DNA of 64,000 bases from Balanoglossus misakiensis. Its lineage: Eukaryota > Hemichordata. Shown piece after piece: positions 23,201 to 35,200 of this stretch. The stretch is taken from NCBI GenBank assembly GCA_040954595.2, contig CM082578.2:17298001-17362000 (forward strand), read 5' to 3'. The first letter of the stretch is position 1; each line of letters starts with the position of its first letter. The position numbers and the translations under genes are program-made. The notes beneath the pieces are model-generated. The model ran no database searches and was not told the origin of the DNA. It saw nothing but the letters and a program-made list of their open reading frames with translations.

Positions 23201-25896
23201 ACTTATATTGAAGGTAAAACGGCGTAACTCCTTGTTTTAATACTGCTCCCTTTAATTCTCCAGGATGTGTACTGCATTCGAGCCATGGTTCACAATACTA
23301 TGGGAGAGAAGAAGAGGGCTTTGTTCGATCTCAACATCGCTCTCGGGCTGAATGCTAACCACGCGTGCGCGTTAGTGTTGCGAGGAGCTATCGACAAACC
23401 AGTGGTAGGTGAGAGCAGAGAGTGAATAAGAACAACGTAGAAAGAGGGGCATTTTTCGATCCAACGCTCGTTTGTGTAAAATGATACCAAGATTACAACA
23501 AGCGTTGCTGACTATTGTCGTCTTCGGTAGTTGAAATTGTAATACAAATCAGCCATGAAAGACACGACACTGCCAACATTGCGCATAATAAGGGTTGTAG
23601 GCCCATAACTAATAATTTTGATTTTTTTGTTCGAACAGCGCGACGAAGTTGCTGAATACTTGGAGGGAAAACGAGCACCAAAGTTAACGGCAGATCACTT
23701 GTTGGTAAGCGTAACTTCGAGTAACAATTGGGTTCAACTTTTTCAAGTGTGTGTTGGTACTTTGAGAGAAGTAAAGTTGTCAAGCGAACAGACTACTTAT
23801 CTAAAGACGACTAAATTTATTCGCAAGTGAACATGTTCTTTTTTAACAGGCATGCGTTGTTAAACCAGACGCTCAGAACTTCCTGGATGTGACAGATTTC
23901 AATCATCCAAGAATATTAGACTTTTATGACAGGTATGTAACGGGCCGCGTTTCTACTTATTCTCCCTTTCTGAGGCTTAATAGCATGATAGTTAAAGTTA
24001 CTTGTGAGTCAAGGTTTGCATAACCACAAATAAATGAGTATTTCCATGGATAGCAGAAGAAACAAATTTTCACTTGCATTGTGACGAGACCAAGGAATGG
24101 ACAAATCCTGATAACAAGAGTTTATTCAGTCACGAGGTTTCTTCATAGTTTATACCTTATTTACTACTATTTTATTTGTTTATTCATAATAATTACTTCA
24201 TTTGTTTTTCTTTAGGTTTTTGTTTTCGTTGAACATACCGCATACTGTGTGCGACTATCACGTGATGCTCTTGCCGTCACAGTTTTGGGGTCTCATGGCA
24301 ACCGTAAACAGGCCCAACTTCGCCCAAACTGATGTGGCTATGTCACCAAAAGCTGAAGTCGACGCTGGTATGTATCCTTAAATACATGTTAAAGAAAAGT
24401 TACATTGCCGAGTTTTGGGACGAATAAAAGAGATTTAGGAATATAATGGGATAGCCTGAGGATGGAAATATAGTAATTCTGTTACCAATTTTGCGAATTA
24501 TAGGCCAAATCATAGTAAAATTGCTACTACAAAGTTCTTTATGCCTGTCAGGTACCTCATTGATGTCGTCCACACGAAATGTAACCGGACAAACACCACG
24601 TGGGTGTGGAATACACCCGGCAATTCCATCCATGACACCACGACGCAAAGTTTCTCAAGCCGTCCGAGCATTTCGGGTTAGCGCCGGGTCACAATACACA
24701 GAGACGGTCTCTGCCACGGAAAGGCGTCACGCCTACGACAACGCTGTCCGTCGGACACAGCGGCGAGCGAAGTCAGCTCCGCCGATGAGACTCACGTCAC
24801 CGCTAGGTAATTTAACACAATAGTTTTTCAAATACTTGTTTCGTCAGTATATGCACAAGTCAACCGCAAGCGAATATGTTCTATGATACCAGTACGCGGC
24901 AAACATCTAAAGAGAAAATCTGCCCAAGAAGTACATTATTCAAACTCTCGACAAGCGAAACTTGCGCTTTGACATCAAATCTCTCCCATCTCCCTTCTCT
25001 AAAATGAAGTTTGGAAGTGAGCAAATGCGGTGGAGAAATTATGCTTTGAAGTTTCACACACCGCACGCACCCTCACCAAAAAGTTGTTGTTGTTGCTAAA
25101 ATGAGATCCTTTCACAGTATCATCGGGTACAGCACCTTCGTGTAGAGCCTGCACTGCGCCTACAAGCAGCAGGACGTTCAGACCAATGTCGGCTGTAACG
25201 TCATCACAAGCAAAGACACAGCTTTCGTATTCGACATTAAACAAAAACCTGGAAAACCTCTGCCCGAAAAAGGCGCTTTCACTGGCCAACATTCGGGTAA
25301 GAATGTTCCCAATATAACGTGATATATTTCAGTCCGGGTTTGCGAGTTTTTCTTTACATGTATATGCCAACTTTGAACATGGTTGTACAACCCACCCACC
25401 ATAGTTCGCCAGATCAGCTACATGAAATCAAAACATGTGATGTTATACCTCGTTTTGTAAATAAGTCATTGTGCCCAGGATATATGTATTATTTGCTGGG
25501 GCATATTTTGCCAGAAAGAATGACCGACAAGACAACCAGTGTCGGATTCGATTCGCCATGCTTTAAAAGCGCCACCTATGTCGGTCTGCTAAATGCTCTT
25601 GTTTAATTTGTACACTTTTTAAATCGGACAGGTAATGGAACGGGTTAACATCAAGGGTGCACCGAGAATGTACATAAAGTAAGTAAAAAATAATGGTTTC
25701 ATGTTTTCATCCTCCCAAAGTTCGTGAGATAACAAAAAGTAGTTTCAAAATAATGAATCATGAACTCAAAATATTATGTTTTGTCACCTGTTTCAGGCCA
25801 TGGCTTGGAGATAGGATTCCACCAGCTGATAAGGAAGAGCGTGTGTCCAAATTTATCAGCCCCAAACCATTCCTGGGGGTTGGTCCTTACAGATAA
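20202..25896 (+). CDS. Tetratricopeptide-repeat protein, function not identified
   Basis: Thirteen exons with consistent phases: 20202-20312, 22197-22286, 22525-22632, 22760-22844, 23022-23083, 23264-23404, 23639-23704, 23850-23932, 24216-24367, 24552-24806, 25118-25296, 25632-25678, 25797-25896; 492 aa. The start follows an in-frame TGA 14 codons upstream. Residues about 70-200 are TPR helices (HYHIGLALQRLDDHKTALQH, KRAFAHAKIGEFRCAVKDAE, IRAMVHNTMGEKKRALFDLN). A conserved-looking block follows (NIPHTVCDYHVMLLPSQFWG), then a basic Ser/Thr/Arg tail ending KPFLGVGPYR. A TPR core followed by a 'LP-TV' block is faintly like SPATA16, a testis protein, but this is only a weak suggestion from memory. 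TPRs imply a scaffold role. The gene is tail to tail with TMEM168. Confidence 0.82.
22640..22696. repeat. (GGT)n microsatellite in a TPR-gene intron
   Basis: A nearly pure GGT array follows the donor at 22632/22633. It is translated as poly-Gly only if the exon is read through, so it is treated as intronic. Confidence 0.93.
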
Positions 25897-26784
25897 TCTG
25901 GGTGTTCATAAGATCCCAGAGAACAGCAAGACGTAAGATTTACAAAACATTAGAGTACATGTCGCCAGCTTTACAAAATAACAGTTCATTACGACTGCAT
26001 TGTATGCTTCATACAGACCAGACATCAAAAAACTTCTCAAAATGCTTTACTTTATTCAAAATTCATTTCTGACAAAAATAAGATCCACTGTATTGATTGA
26101 TCACAGATGTTCATCGCACATGTAAATTCTGACGGCATACGACACAAGAGAGAAATTAGTTTTTGACAAGAATTCAGAACAGGCAAAAAAGGGTTGATTA
26201 AAACACTTGTGAACCATAATCCACTACATGAAACTTTCAGGAATTTTCAGGGAAGTATCCCTGATCATTTTGAAAGGCAAAAACAACAATTGATCCAGTA
26301 CATTATGAAGATTTCAAGTACTTAGAAATCATGTCGTTTTTCTTAAAAGATTCCCTGAACACTAATTATTATTATTATGAATTCCAAATGAAATCAGAAG
26401 GGTACATTGCTATCACACTGATTTTTTATCAACTGGTTCAAATTTATGCAGAGCAGTAAGAAACTGATAGATGGTAAAAAATTACGGCATTGGCACAAAA
26501 TCTGACTCTTTCCAACCTTATTAAATGATAAAAAAAATACTGACCTATACATTAAATATCATAGACTGGTTTTAATAAATAAAAGAATCAGATGAACTCA
26601 CTTGGCAGGCTCAAAGAACAAGCTGAGAACTCTTTGTAGTGCCAGTAAAAATCTGAGTCCCTCGAAATGCATCCAGCATGTCAGTACAGACATCTACTTC
26701 CCAGAATGGATTTCATGCATGAATGCATGCACGGCAAGGCTGATAGTCCAAGCACATTACAACCATGTCTCTCTCACCCGTGAA
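25897..26784. other. Convergent 3' spacer between the TPR gene and TMEM168
   Basis: AT-rich and without coding exons. AATAAA occurs on the plus strand near 26573, and its reverse complement TTTATT at 26051-26056. The two 3' UTRs could therefore overlap if those signals are used. Confidence 0.4.
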
Positions 26785-29177
26785 CTATGACCTGACTAAC
26801 TTGAACCCGTGGCCGGTGTCGATCACCAGCGGCGACAGCCACTTCATCTTGCAGCGCGTTATGCACCGCAGACAGGAGTCGCAGCACCCGAAGATGTTCG
26901 TGTCGCCCGGGATACTGAGGATGATGATGAAGGGTCTGGTTATGGAGGGGAAACTGTTCTGCCAGTGCGACTCGATGTCTTGCTCGGTCGGCGAATGAAA
27001 AGTGAAGTCCGTCCACGCCTTGGAGACGCCATACGTGGCCCTCATCAGGCGGCCCTGCTCACTCCAGTTCACATCGCTCTCTTTAGAGCAATTGTAATCC
27101 ACCCACTCTTTGGTGAAATCACCAATGTGTATTGCTGTCGGCATTTCTGGATCTGTCGTTTTCTCAGTGATGGCCGTCTGTATGGCAATGAAGTCCTCTC
27201 TATTCCTGCGTACCTTTTTCACCCACTCTAAGCAGTCTTTGGTGTCTGTGATCAGGATCAGCCGTGACCCCGATTCGCCGCTAGCCTCTCTCCACCATTC
27301 CACCAGAGTCTCCAGTTTCATAGATGCATCACCTGTTGGTTGAATCATTGAACGTGATATAACACTGCTACTTGAATAGTGATAAGTCAACACAACAGAT
27401 TAATCAATCATACACATGTATGGTACTGACAAATGGGTAAGAAGTACTTCTCATATCTGATGTAACTGCCAAGAAAAGACCTTCATCTCTCACCTGCAAG
27501 AGCCCAGTCCCCATTAGTGTGTACATGTCCACTGTAATACACAACATAAGTGTCGTAGCGCGGCCCGTCTTTTGTCCGCTTTTCAAACAGGCTCTTCAAC
27601 TTGGACTCCACAGTTTCCAGTGTGAGCCCGCTGGTGGAGTAATCACAGCTGAAGATCTCGATCATGTGATGCAAGAAGAATGTCTGCATTGTGTTGAGGA
27701 TCTCAGTTGATCTGGCGCTGTGCTCTTGTATTGCATTGGCTGGCAGAAGCACAGCATCACCGTCCAATCTGTTGGCGGGAAATAGAAACAATGTCATATG
27801 TGTATTTCTACCAAGTGGTAACAGTTTGAATACAGTTGATCTTTGATCTGTTCTGATGTGGACGTACATGGTTGTATATCATTCATAAATAACCCTAGAT
27901 TATTGAGATGCTTACCTGCAGAAGTTGGATGGTGCCACAAGAGCATACCCAACACAGGTTCCTCCCAGTGACTTGCCGAGTTCATTCAGTAATCCCAGCT
28001 GCATGCACTCCAAGGGCAAAACGATCAGAAACATACTCAGGAAATTAGCGTTGTCCTTCTGCCACGACACGGCACTCAGCATCAGAGTTGTGGCGAAGGA
28101 GAAGCAGATGAACCGCTGGGAAATCAGGCAAAAGTATCGGAGACCCTTGGATGCCATTATTCGGCTGAGGCTCTTCGCGTCAGTCGTCATGGCTCGGTAC
28201 ACCACTAAACATTCGTGGACTTTGCTGAGGAAGCTCCACCAGGTGAAAATCTGCGCCGAGTGGAAACACAGCCACAGCAGACCGAAAAGAATGAAAAACG
28301 GGATTGAGAAATACCATTCCTCGTGGGTCACTGTCACCTGACCAGCAAAGACAAAAAATGTGATTTCGATGGCAAACAGCAGAAGAACAGACAAAGTGCT
28401 GATGATTCTGTTGGAATACAGGTAGCACTGCCAGCGTTCCAGTAACGACAAACTCGAAAAGTATGTGTCCAGTAGTGTGTCTATGGCAATTCTTCCAGCA
28501 AAACAGCTGAGGGCATAGGGGTTTGGCATCACGTTGATGGCTGGGAAGAAATAGACAGCCGACACAGTGTACGCAACTGCAACTGTGGGTATGGCCAGTA
28601 ACACGCGCAACCGGAGAGCCATGAGTGTAAATGCATACGCGATCACCAGCAGCCACACTGCTATGAGATCGTCTCTCAGTATCACACTGGCCACTGCGAA
28701 ACCTATGAGTTCGAACGCCTCCATGTTGTTCAGCAGAATGGAGCGGTAAGTGACGAGTCCGCAGATCCGTTCCACCAGCGACCAGAAACACTTGAGTCCC
28801 AGACTGGTCATCAACATGATGTTCAGCAGCGTCTCGTTTGTTTCGTACTTGTACTTTTCAATCTCTGTGTAGGTGATCATCCCCAGAAGGCATCCACACC
28901 ACAGGTTGAAGAAACAAGTGCTGATGTTCTCCAGGCCGAAGTAGTAATAGAATATACAGCAGAGGGCAAACAGCAGCAGTCCACACATAGTCAGCACCAG
29001 GATGGTTGTGTCTTGGCTGTGAATCCATCTGTTGTAGAGTCCTATGCAGATGGCCACCAGTAAGACCAGGCTGCTCAGGTGGCCAATGTAGCGCACATTA
29101 CACTGTTTGTGTAGTTCAACCATCTTATTGAAGGGCAAACGAAGACAGTGACTAGTAAAATACTTGAGTGAAATCAT
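26785..29177 (-). CDS. TMEM168: Transmembrane protein 168
   Basis: Three coding exons (minus): 29177-27916, 27768-27494, 27332-26785; 694 aa, against about 697 in human. Similarity extends from start (SHCL, VRYIG) to stop ([18 protein letters not shown], nearly the human terminus). Exon 1 encodes many hydrophobic helices ([19 protein letters not shown] onwards) and the conserved [13 protein letters not shown] and [13 protein letters not shown] blocks. Exons 2-3 form a soluble C-terminal domain. TMEM168 is reported in the nuclear envelope of vertebrate cells; its biochemical role is unclear. The soluble domain carries YYSGH (498-502) and a strand-like [11 protein letters not shown] ending at Cys546, reminiscent of the caspase His/Cys layout. 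The ATG at 29177 matches the vertebrate start. Neighbour of BMT2 on the same strand, as in human 7q31. Confidence 0.97.
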
Positions 29178-30651
29178 GGAGATTGCAAAGAAACGCCGAT
29201 TTGTTGGGTAAAGACTGATTCCTCTTCTTCTAGTTGTTTACTCTTGCATTACAATTTAGGAAAATATTGCAGTGCAAAGACAGCCCCAAACCCTGTGGAC
29301 GAATTGAATATTCATGTAAGATGCTTTTGAAAACAAAATATTACTTATAGTATAATGATGTATATTATAATATATGTGATCTTCTCCCCTTCAACCATTA
29401 TCATTGAGGACACGGTCTGACCAATACAAACAAAGGTGAGGCATAAACAGTGACCACGGAGCTTCCACAGTGTGCGTGACTTGAAAACGCTTTAAAGGTC
29501 AGCTCTAGAACATCTAGCACCTCACAAGTTTCAGTGAACTTTTACCAGGCTGGAGATACTGGGTAAATATTTTTTTCTTCCAGCATTGTGGTTTGTGTTT
29601 GGTGCATATGAGACATAGGTGTGATGTTTATGAACGACAAGGTCGCCGTAATCAGTGACTACCACAACACGTACAGTTCTGTCAGATGATCCAGCTGTAT
29701 TCAACGACAACACATCAACACTGAACAGCTGTACGTACAGGACACACGTTGGCGATCCACGTGTGCATAGATCGATCACTTGAATAATTCTGCATTTCAC
29801 AGTATGTCAATGCCTACTTTATTCAGTTATGGAAATGTCTCACCTTTGGCCCAACTTCCCTATTCAGAATACGCAAAACAAGCTGATGCTGCTGAAATAT
29901 GATTGAAGTCACTCGGGGACAGCCATCTTGAAAGTTCTCTCAGGCTTTCACTTCCTGGTTCAAAGGAAAACCAAAGAGGGCGCCATAACGGTTGTGCACA
30001 CTTTTTGTTACCTTGACGACAGACCGCGCGTTTTTTACATTTACGTGTTTTCTAGTGGATATGGATAAATCAGCATTCTGTAGAAATGACATTTCATTTT
30101 CACTCTGGCATACACATCCATAACCAACATCAGTAGTCAGAGGCCAATAATTATAATGTCTCAGTCAGTCATTTTATTTCGATAAAAATATTGTATTCCA
30201 GATTCACAATGTGGCAAAATCATATGAGAACTTGTATCGCAAAAAAGTGACAGTAGGCATATATTAAATACTTGTGCTTTTGTATATAAGATTGCCATTT
30301 CACAAGAAAACAAAACAACTGCCACTTTGAAAACAATACAAATTTATTATACATTTCCAATGAGAGCTAGTTTTGTTTTCTTCAATACAGGGGATGTAAA
30401 ACCATATTTATGGCAGATGTTCCTTGTAATTATAGTGAAATAATCACAGCACAGAACTGAGAAGTCATAAAAAATTGCAAGGCTGCACTTAATTTAATTG
30501 ACATGAAGAACCGATTCATTATATACATTCTTCATGCAGAATGGCACTTTACAATGTAAATGTCAAGATGGATTATTTTAATGCTGTCATTTGTCCTCCT
30601 GGCATAGCTTTGTAACTAAAGTACAACTATTACATCTCTCAATCAGGGAAC
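29178..30651. other. Spacer between TMEM168 start and BMT2 stop
   Basis: The TMEM168 promoter should lie at the left end and the BMT2 3' UTR at the right. TTTATT at 30343-30348 (AATAAA on the minus strand), about 305 bp past the BMT2 stop, is a candidate poly(A) signal. The frame at 29531-29800 has no recognisable domain. Confidence 0.4.
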
Positions 30652-32211
30652 TCAGTTCCATGTGAGTGTATCTTCCTCATCAGTGGAGTTTGGCAATTCA
30701 CCAAAAGCATCCTTGATTGATTGATCATCGGAGTCTGAATGGCGGGCAAAGGCATCGGTGAAGATGCACTCTTCAGCTGTATCATGGAAATCCTGCGGAA
30801 TGAACATCATGTCCGGACTGGCACCACCCAAGACGAGCGACGGCTCCCCGTTCCGGATCTTGCGGAATGCCATGAAGTGCATGTGCATGTACTTTGTGTA
30901 CTTCCAGCGCTTGAAGCCCATGGATTCAATGGCACACTTCCAGCTCTTCATCATGGTGGCGTGCTTGTTTTGATGGGAGGAGTCGGGCGTTATGATGATC
31001 AGGAGGCCGTTGCGCTGCAGCAGCTGCTGTGCCTTCTGGCAACAGATCCATCTCTGGTACGGCGATGGGAAGTACGATAGCAACAGGGAGAACACAACCA
31101 CATGAAAGCATTCCTTGGGCAGATTATCCACAGGATTACAAAGATTCCGCAGGAAGGTGTTCACAGTGTCTGAGGCAAGTTGTAATGGTGGGTTTAACTG
31201 AAGGTTGAGGAAATCGCATCTGTAGACAGTCTGAAAACAATGAAGAAAATGTTACCATACTTAAGCATAGACAACACTGCCCTCAATGGCAAGACATGTA
31301 TTTAGAATCCATCCACAAAAAGGGGCCGTACAGAAGACAAAGATAAAGACCCTATACACTGTACTTACATCAACCGCTGGTGATATGTCTATTCCTACAG
31401 CCACAAATTCATCATGCTTCTGAAAGGGGTTGTAACAACTTCCCACATCAAGCAGCCGTATTTTGCCGGAGAAAGGCAAGGTGCTGAAGAAAAAAAGATG
31501 GAAATATGAACCATCAGTCATGCACACTCATATCACCTGTATCACTTCAATTTGAATGGGGATGACTATCGATACTTTCACAACATATGGGGTACTTCGT
31601 TGTAATATCCCAAGGGCTGGGATTTCAGAGTCACTCACATTATATTTTTTATTGAACACAAATCCATTGGTGGTCCATTTTCTTGATTTTTGCTAGTCAA
31701 TTCACCACCTGACTTTTTGAGTTGAAAGAGGAGCGTTCGTTCATCCTTTGCAAGAGCCTTTTTCAGACCTCCACAGAAGAAATATTCAGAACAACACTGC
31801 CTGCACCAGTCAATTCGATCTTCAGGTTGTCCCGTCCAGTGCTGGATGGCTAGATGTTGCATAGCACATGCATACTCCCCCAGGGTGTCTTCATCTTCAC
31901 AGTGTTCATGCCACACTGTTTCAAAATCACCTTCAGCTGCAGCACGAAGATAAGAATGATGTACACTGTTGACTTTGCTATCATAACACGTTAACAGTAT
32001 GAACAAATGGAAAAGTCATTTGATCATGTCAATTGACACTGGACTGAGAAGATACAAATGATTATGAAGAGGTACTGTAGGGGGCGCAAGCTAAATGCCA
32101 ACACTTACCCTCTTTGAATTTCTTCCTTAGTTTCTGATGGACCTGTTTTACCACACCAGATGCTCTTTCATGACAATCTTTGTCATGGGAACAGGTACAC
32201 TGATGCTGCAT
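30652..32211 (-). CDS. BMT2: SAMTOR / BMT2, S-adenosylmethionine sensor upstream of mTORC1
   Basis: Four exons (minus): 32211-32109, 31930-31639, 31483-31369, 31230-30652; 362 aa, against about 405 in human. In vertebrates SAMTOR binds SAM through a class I methyltransferase fold and signals methionine status to mTORC1 through GATOR1 and KICSTOR. The N-terminal region has [18 protein letters not shown] and [16 protein letters not shown] motif I is [14 protein letters not shown] (139-152), followed by GIDISPAVD. The core continues with [34 protein letters not shown] and [18 protein letters not shown], ending in an acidic tail after FIPQDF. The ATG at 32211 lies five bases inside a spliced exon, so a non-coding 5' exon is likely; the missing vertebrate N-terminus is low-complexity. 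Confidence 0.95.
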
Positions 32212-32220
32212 AGATGCACA

Positions 32221-35200
32221 CTGGAATATACAAATATAAACAGTTCATAAGAGTGAACATTGGCTAGTAATGCCAGCGTTGCTAGTTTTGTGTTCAGGCA
32301 TGGTTCAGGTTACATCAGTTTGTGCACCTATACGTGTACCTGTGCACTAGCTCGGCTGCAGTACACCCCCCCCCCCTCGAGCTTTAAAGACTGCAGCTAG
32401 CTCAACTTTACCTCAATCATGTTGCATGGTAACACATTTATACATATCTTGTTGCAGACGACCAAAATATAAATCAGGGTGTACCATACCTAAAATTACC
32501 TTGTCGGTGTATGATTTTCTGGGAGTCAAACCAATAATACCCAGAATATGTGAAAAATTATGGGGAAAAACTGCATGAAACAACAGACTCTTTTAGTCAT
32601 CAAAATAAAGACCTGGCCTCTCCAGATCCTGTGATATTTACAACGAGCAGATGACAGCATCACATGAGTTAGTCTGCAATTTCATATATGAACATTCGAC
32701 ACACAAATATTTTATCCGTCAATTTGTACCATTGGAATATTAAATGTAAGAAATAAAATATGCTAATATTTCATGTACCAAATAAATGTCCTTGAACATG
32801 AAATAGAGAGTCTGGTGTTGCCAATACATTTGTGAATATAAGTCTTGAAATGAGGAGATGGGAACTTTGTATACGACAACTTCCCGACTGTATAGATGTA
32901 ACGGGGTTCGTGATTGGCTCGTTATATTTATCTCTTCCTTATTTACACAACAAAATTTCAGGTATTAGCACACAGGAGAAGTCTTATAATGAAACAAGTT
33001 ACTGAATTAGGTATTTTTGAGACACTCTACTAAGAACTGGCCTCACTGTAACTTCAGACCTTGTCGTTTCTTTTGTTTCAACCCTTGTTTACTCAGCAGG
33101 TGTAATCTGACGTCACCGTATATCCTTAGCACAACTTGTAATAACAAAGTACTGTGCGCTTATGAGAAATAGTTCCCAAACAGAGATCGTATGTGGTCAG
33201 CTTAGCACGATCGATTTCAACACTTATTTATCTAATTAGATTGTCGTTTAATACGCTTCCACAAAAGGTACGGTTCTCTGCAGTAATCCTGCTACGGGAA
33301 TATTCATTTTAAGTAAACAACCGCGGATGAATATATTTACTATTTATTGAAGTGAGCCGATGATTTGCTGTACACAAGGCTGATGCATGTGCGCTGCTGG
33401 GCAGAGAAAATCAACAGAATTTTTCTCCCTCTGGTCTGCTTCTAAATACTCAGCATTGGCAAGATATACGGTAAATATCCTAACTAATATCTTTTGTATA
33501 ACGATCGGTTTTCTGATGCAGCCGATCATTAATATTGGGCGATTTTTATTATGTATTTTTGTTGTTATTTGTGGCATGCAATAGATTTGCTTCGTGAATA
33601 AATAATTTGCATAGGTAATGACATGTCAGAGGATCGAAAACAGAGTACATTCTGTACTTTACAGTCTATTCGAGGTTTTGTGAATGCTGATAACTTTCCT
33701 TAAAGTGTTGATTCGACTTCGGAGTTAAATAAAGTAGCGTTTTTCAGAGTTTTTCTAGAACTTATGGGACAAAGAAATCGGCTGTTGTTATTTTCGCCCG
33801 TGCAGAGGCCTGTCATTTTCTATAAACAATGCTGCATATGTAATGAGCTGGAAAAACCTACGGGAAATGACATTTTAGAGCTCTCGGGACATACTCGAGC
33901 AGCCCACATTGAATCGTGAATGAATCAGTAGCTGTTCTCTAGTAGTAGTGATCTGACTTATGCTCTGAGGGGCGCAAAATGCAGTCATTTTCTGTAGTGT
34001 TATTGTTTATTTGAGACAGACGAGCCATTAAAAGCCATCAGAACACTTGAAACTATAAATTTACCACTCTGCGAGAAGAATAAACAAAGCTCAGCTGTTC
34101 TCAAATGAGACCGTATCTGACTTCACCTATGTTTCTTAAAGTATCAAAAACATTCCTGCGAAAGTTTCTCGTATTCTTGAATGACTTCATTCAAACCTGC
34201 AGATGGCAAGGTTTGGTATGCACTGAAAAGGCTTTGTTGTTTACCATTTTGTTATGTGTGCTTGTTTACATAGTAGACCTATGTAAATTCCATATGTGCT
34301 TACGGGGCAGCCATTTTTCGTATTAATCAGAGAAGAATGTTATTGTTTTGTCTGCACTTTTTCAGTCTGGCGTGGAGTGTTCCTCCACTGTTTTTAACAA
34401 ACCCACCCAGTGGAAAATCAAACTAGTCATTCTTGTGAAGTTGTACGTGCCTGAAAAAAAGTAAACTGCTGCCCATTCATTCTGTCTAACCCCAACCTTT
34501 TTAAGTTTTAGAAAGAACAATGTGATAGAGAAACGACCCCAAAGCTATCAATTTTTTTTCTATTAAGTAGTAATCTTTGTCAAGAATATATGAGAAATGC
34601 TTATATTCAAGTTGAGTTAATTTCCCCAGATTTCTAAAGAATATGAAATATATTTCATATTTAAGGGTCATTTCTGGTATATTTGTTTTAATAAAATGTG
34701 CTTTTTACAGTGCATTTGTCATATAATTTTATTACTTGTTTTGCTTCTATATTGAGGCCATATTTGTTACAGCAGAATACCCATTTAATAAACAGAAAAT
34801 ATGAAAATTAAAAAGTATACTTATTCTAATTTCTATGCAATGTCTTACTTTTCCAATTTTCTGTGTTCATAATTAGTCAACTGAAGAATATTGTTGTAAT
34901 CGGGTCCTGCAAAAAATATGCTTAGCTAAAAAGTTTGACTTTTTTAATTAATTGTGTGTGATTACTTTGCTGATTAACTTTAGTTGGTACATAACTCATG
35001 CAAACCCAATGTGATATTATGATTTTCTGTAAATATCAAGGTAGGTGTGAGCTTAAAAGACATTAACATATTGTATTTGTGCTTGTCCCATTTTCTGTAA
35101 AAACAACTTTATAATAAAAGTGTCTGTTCTTTTTCATTCTCAGGAAAACTGTGTTAACAATAATAATAATAGGCTTTGTTCACTTGGTGGAGTTTCAGTA

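Noticed and set aside
25632-25678. Joining TPR exon 24552-24806 straight to 25632
   Set aside because: That join reads into an immediate TAA; inserting exon 25118-25296 restores phase and an open frame.
28180-28791. 203-codon minus-strand frame inside TMEM168
   Set aside because: It is a shadow of the TMEM168 exon, whose own frame matches the family throughout.
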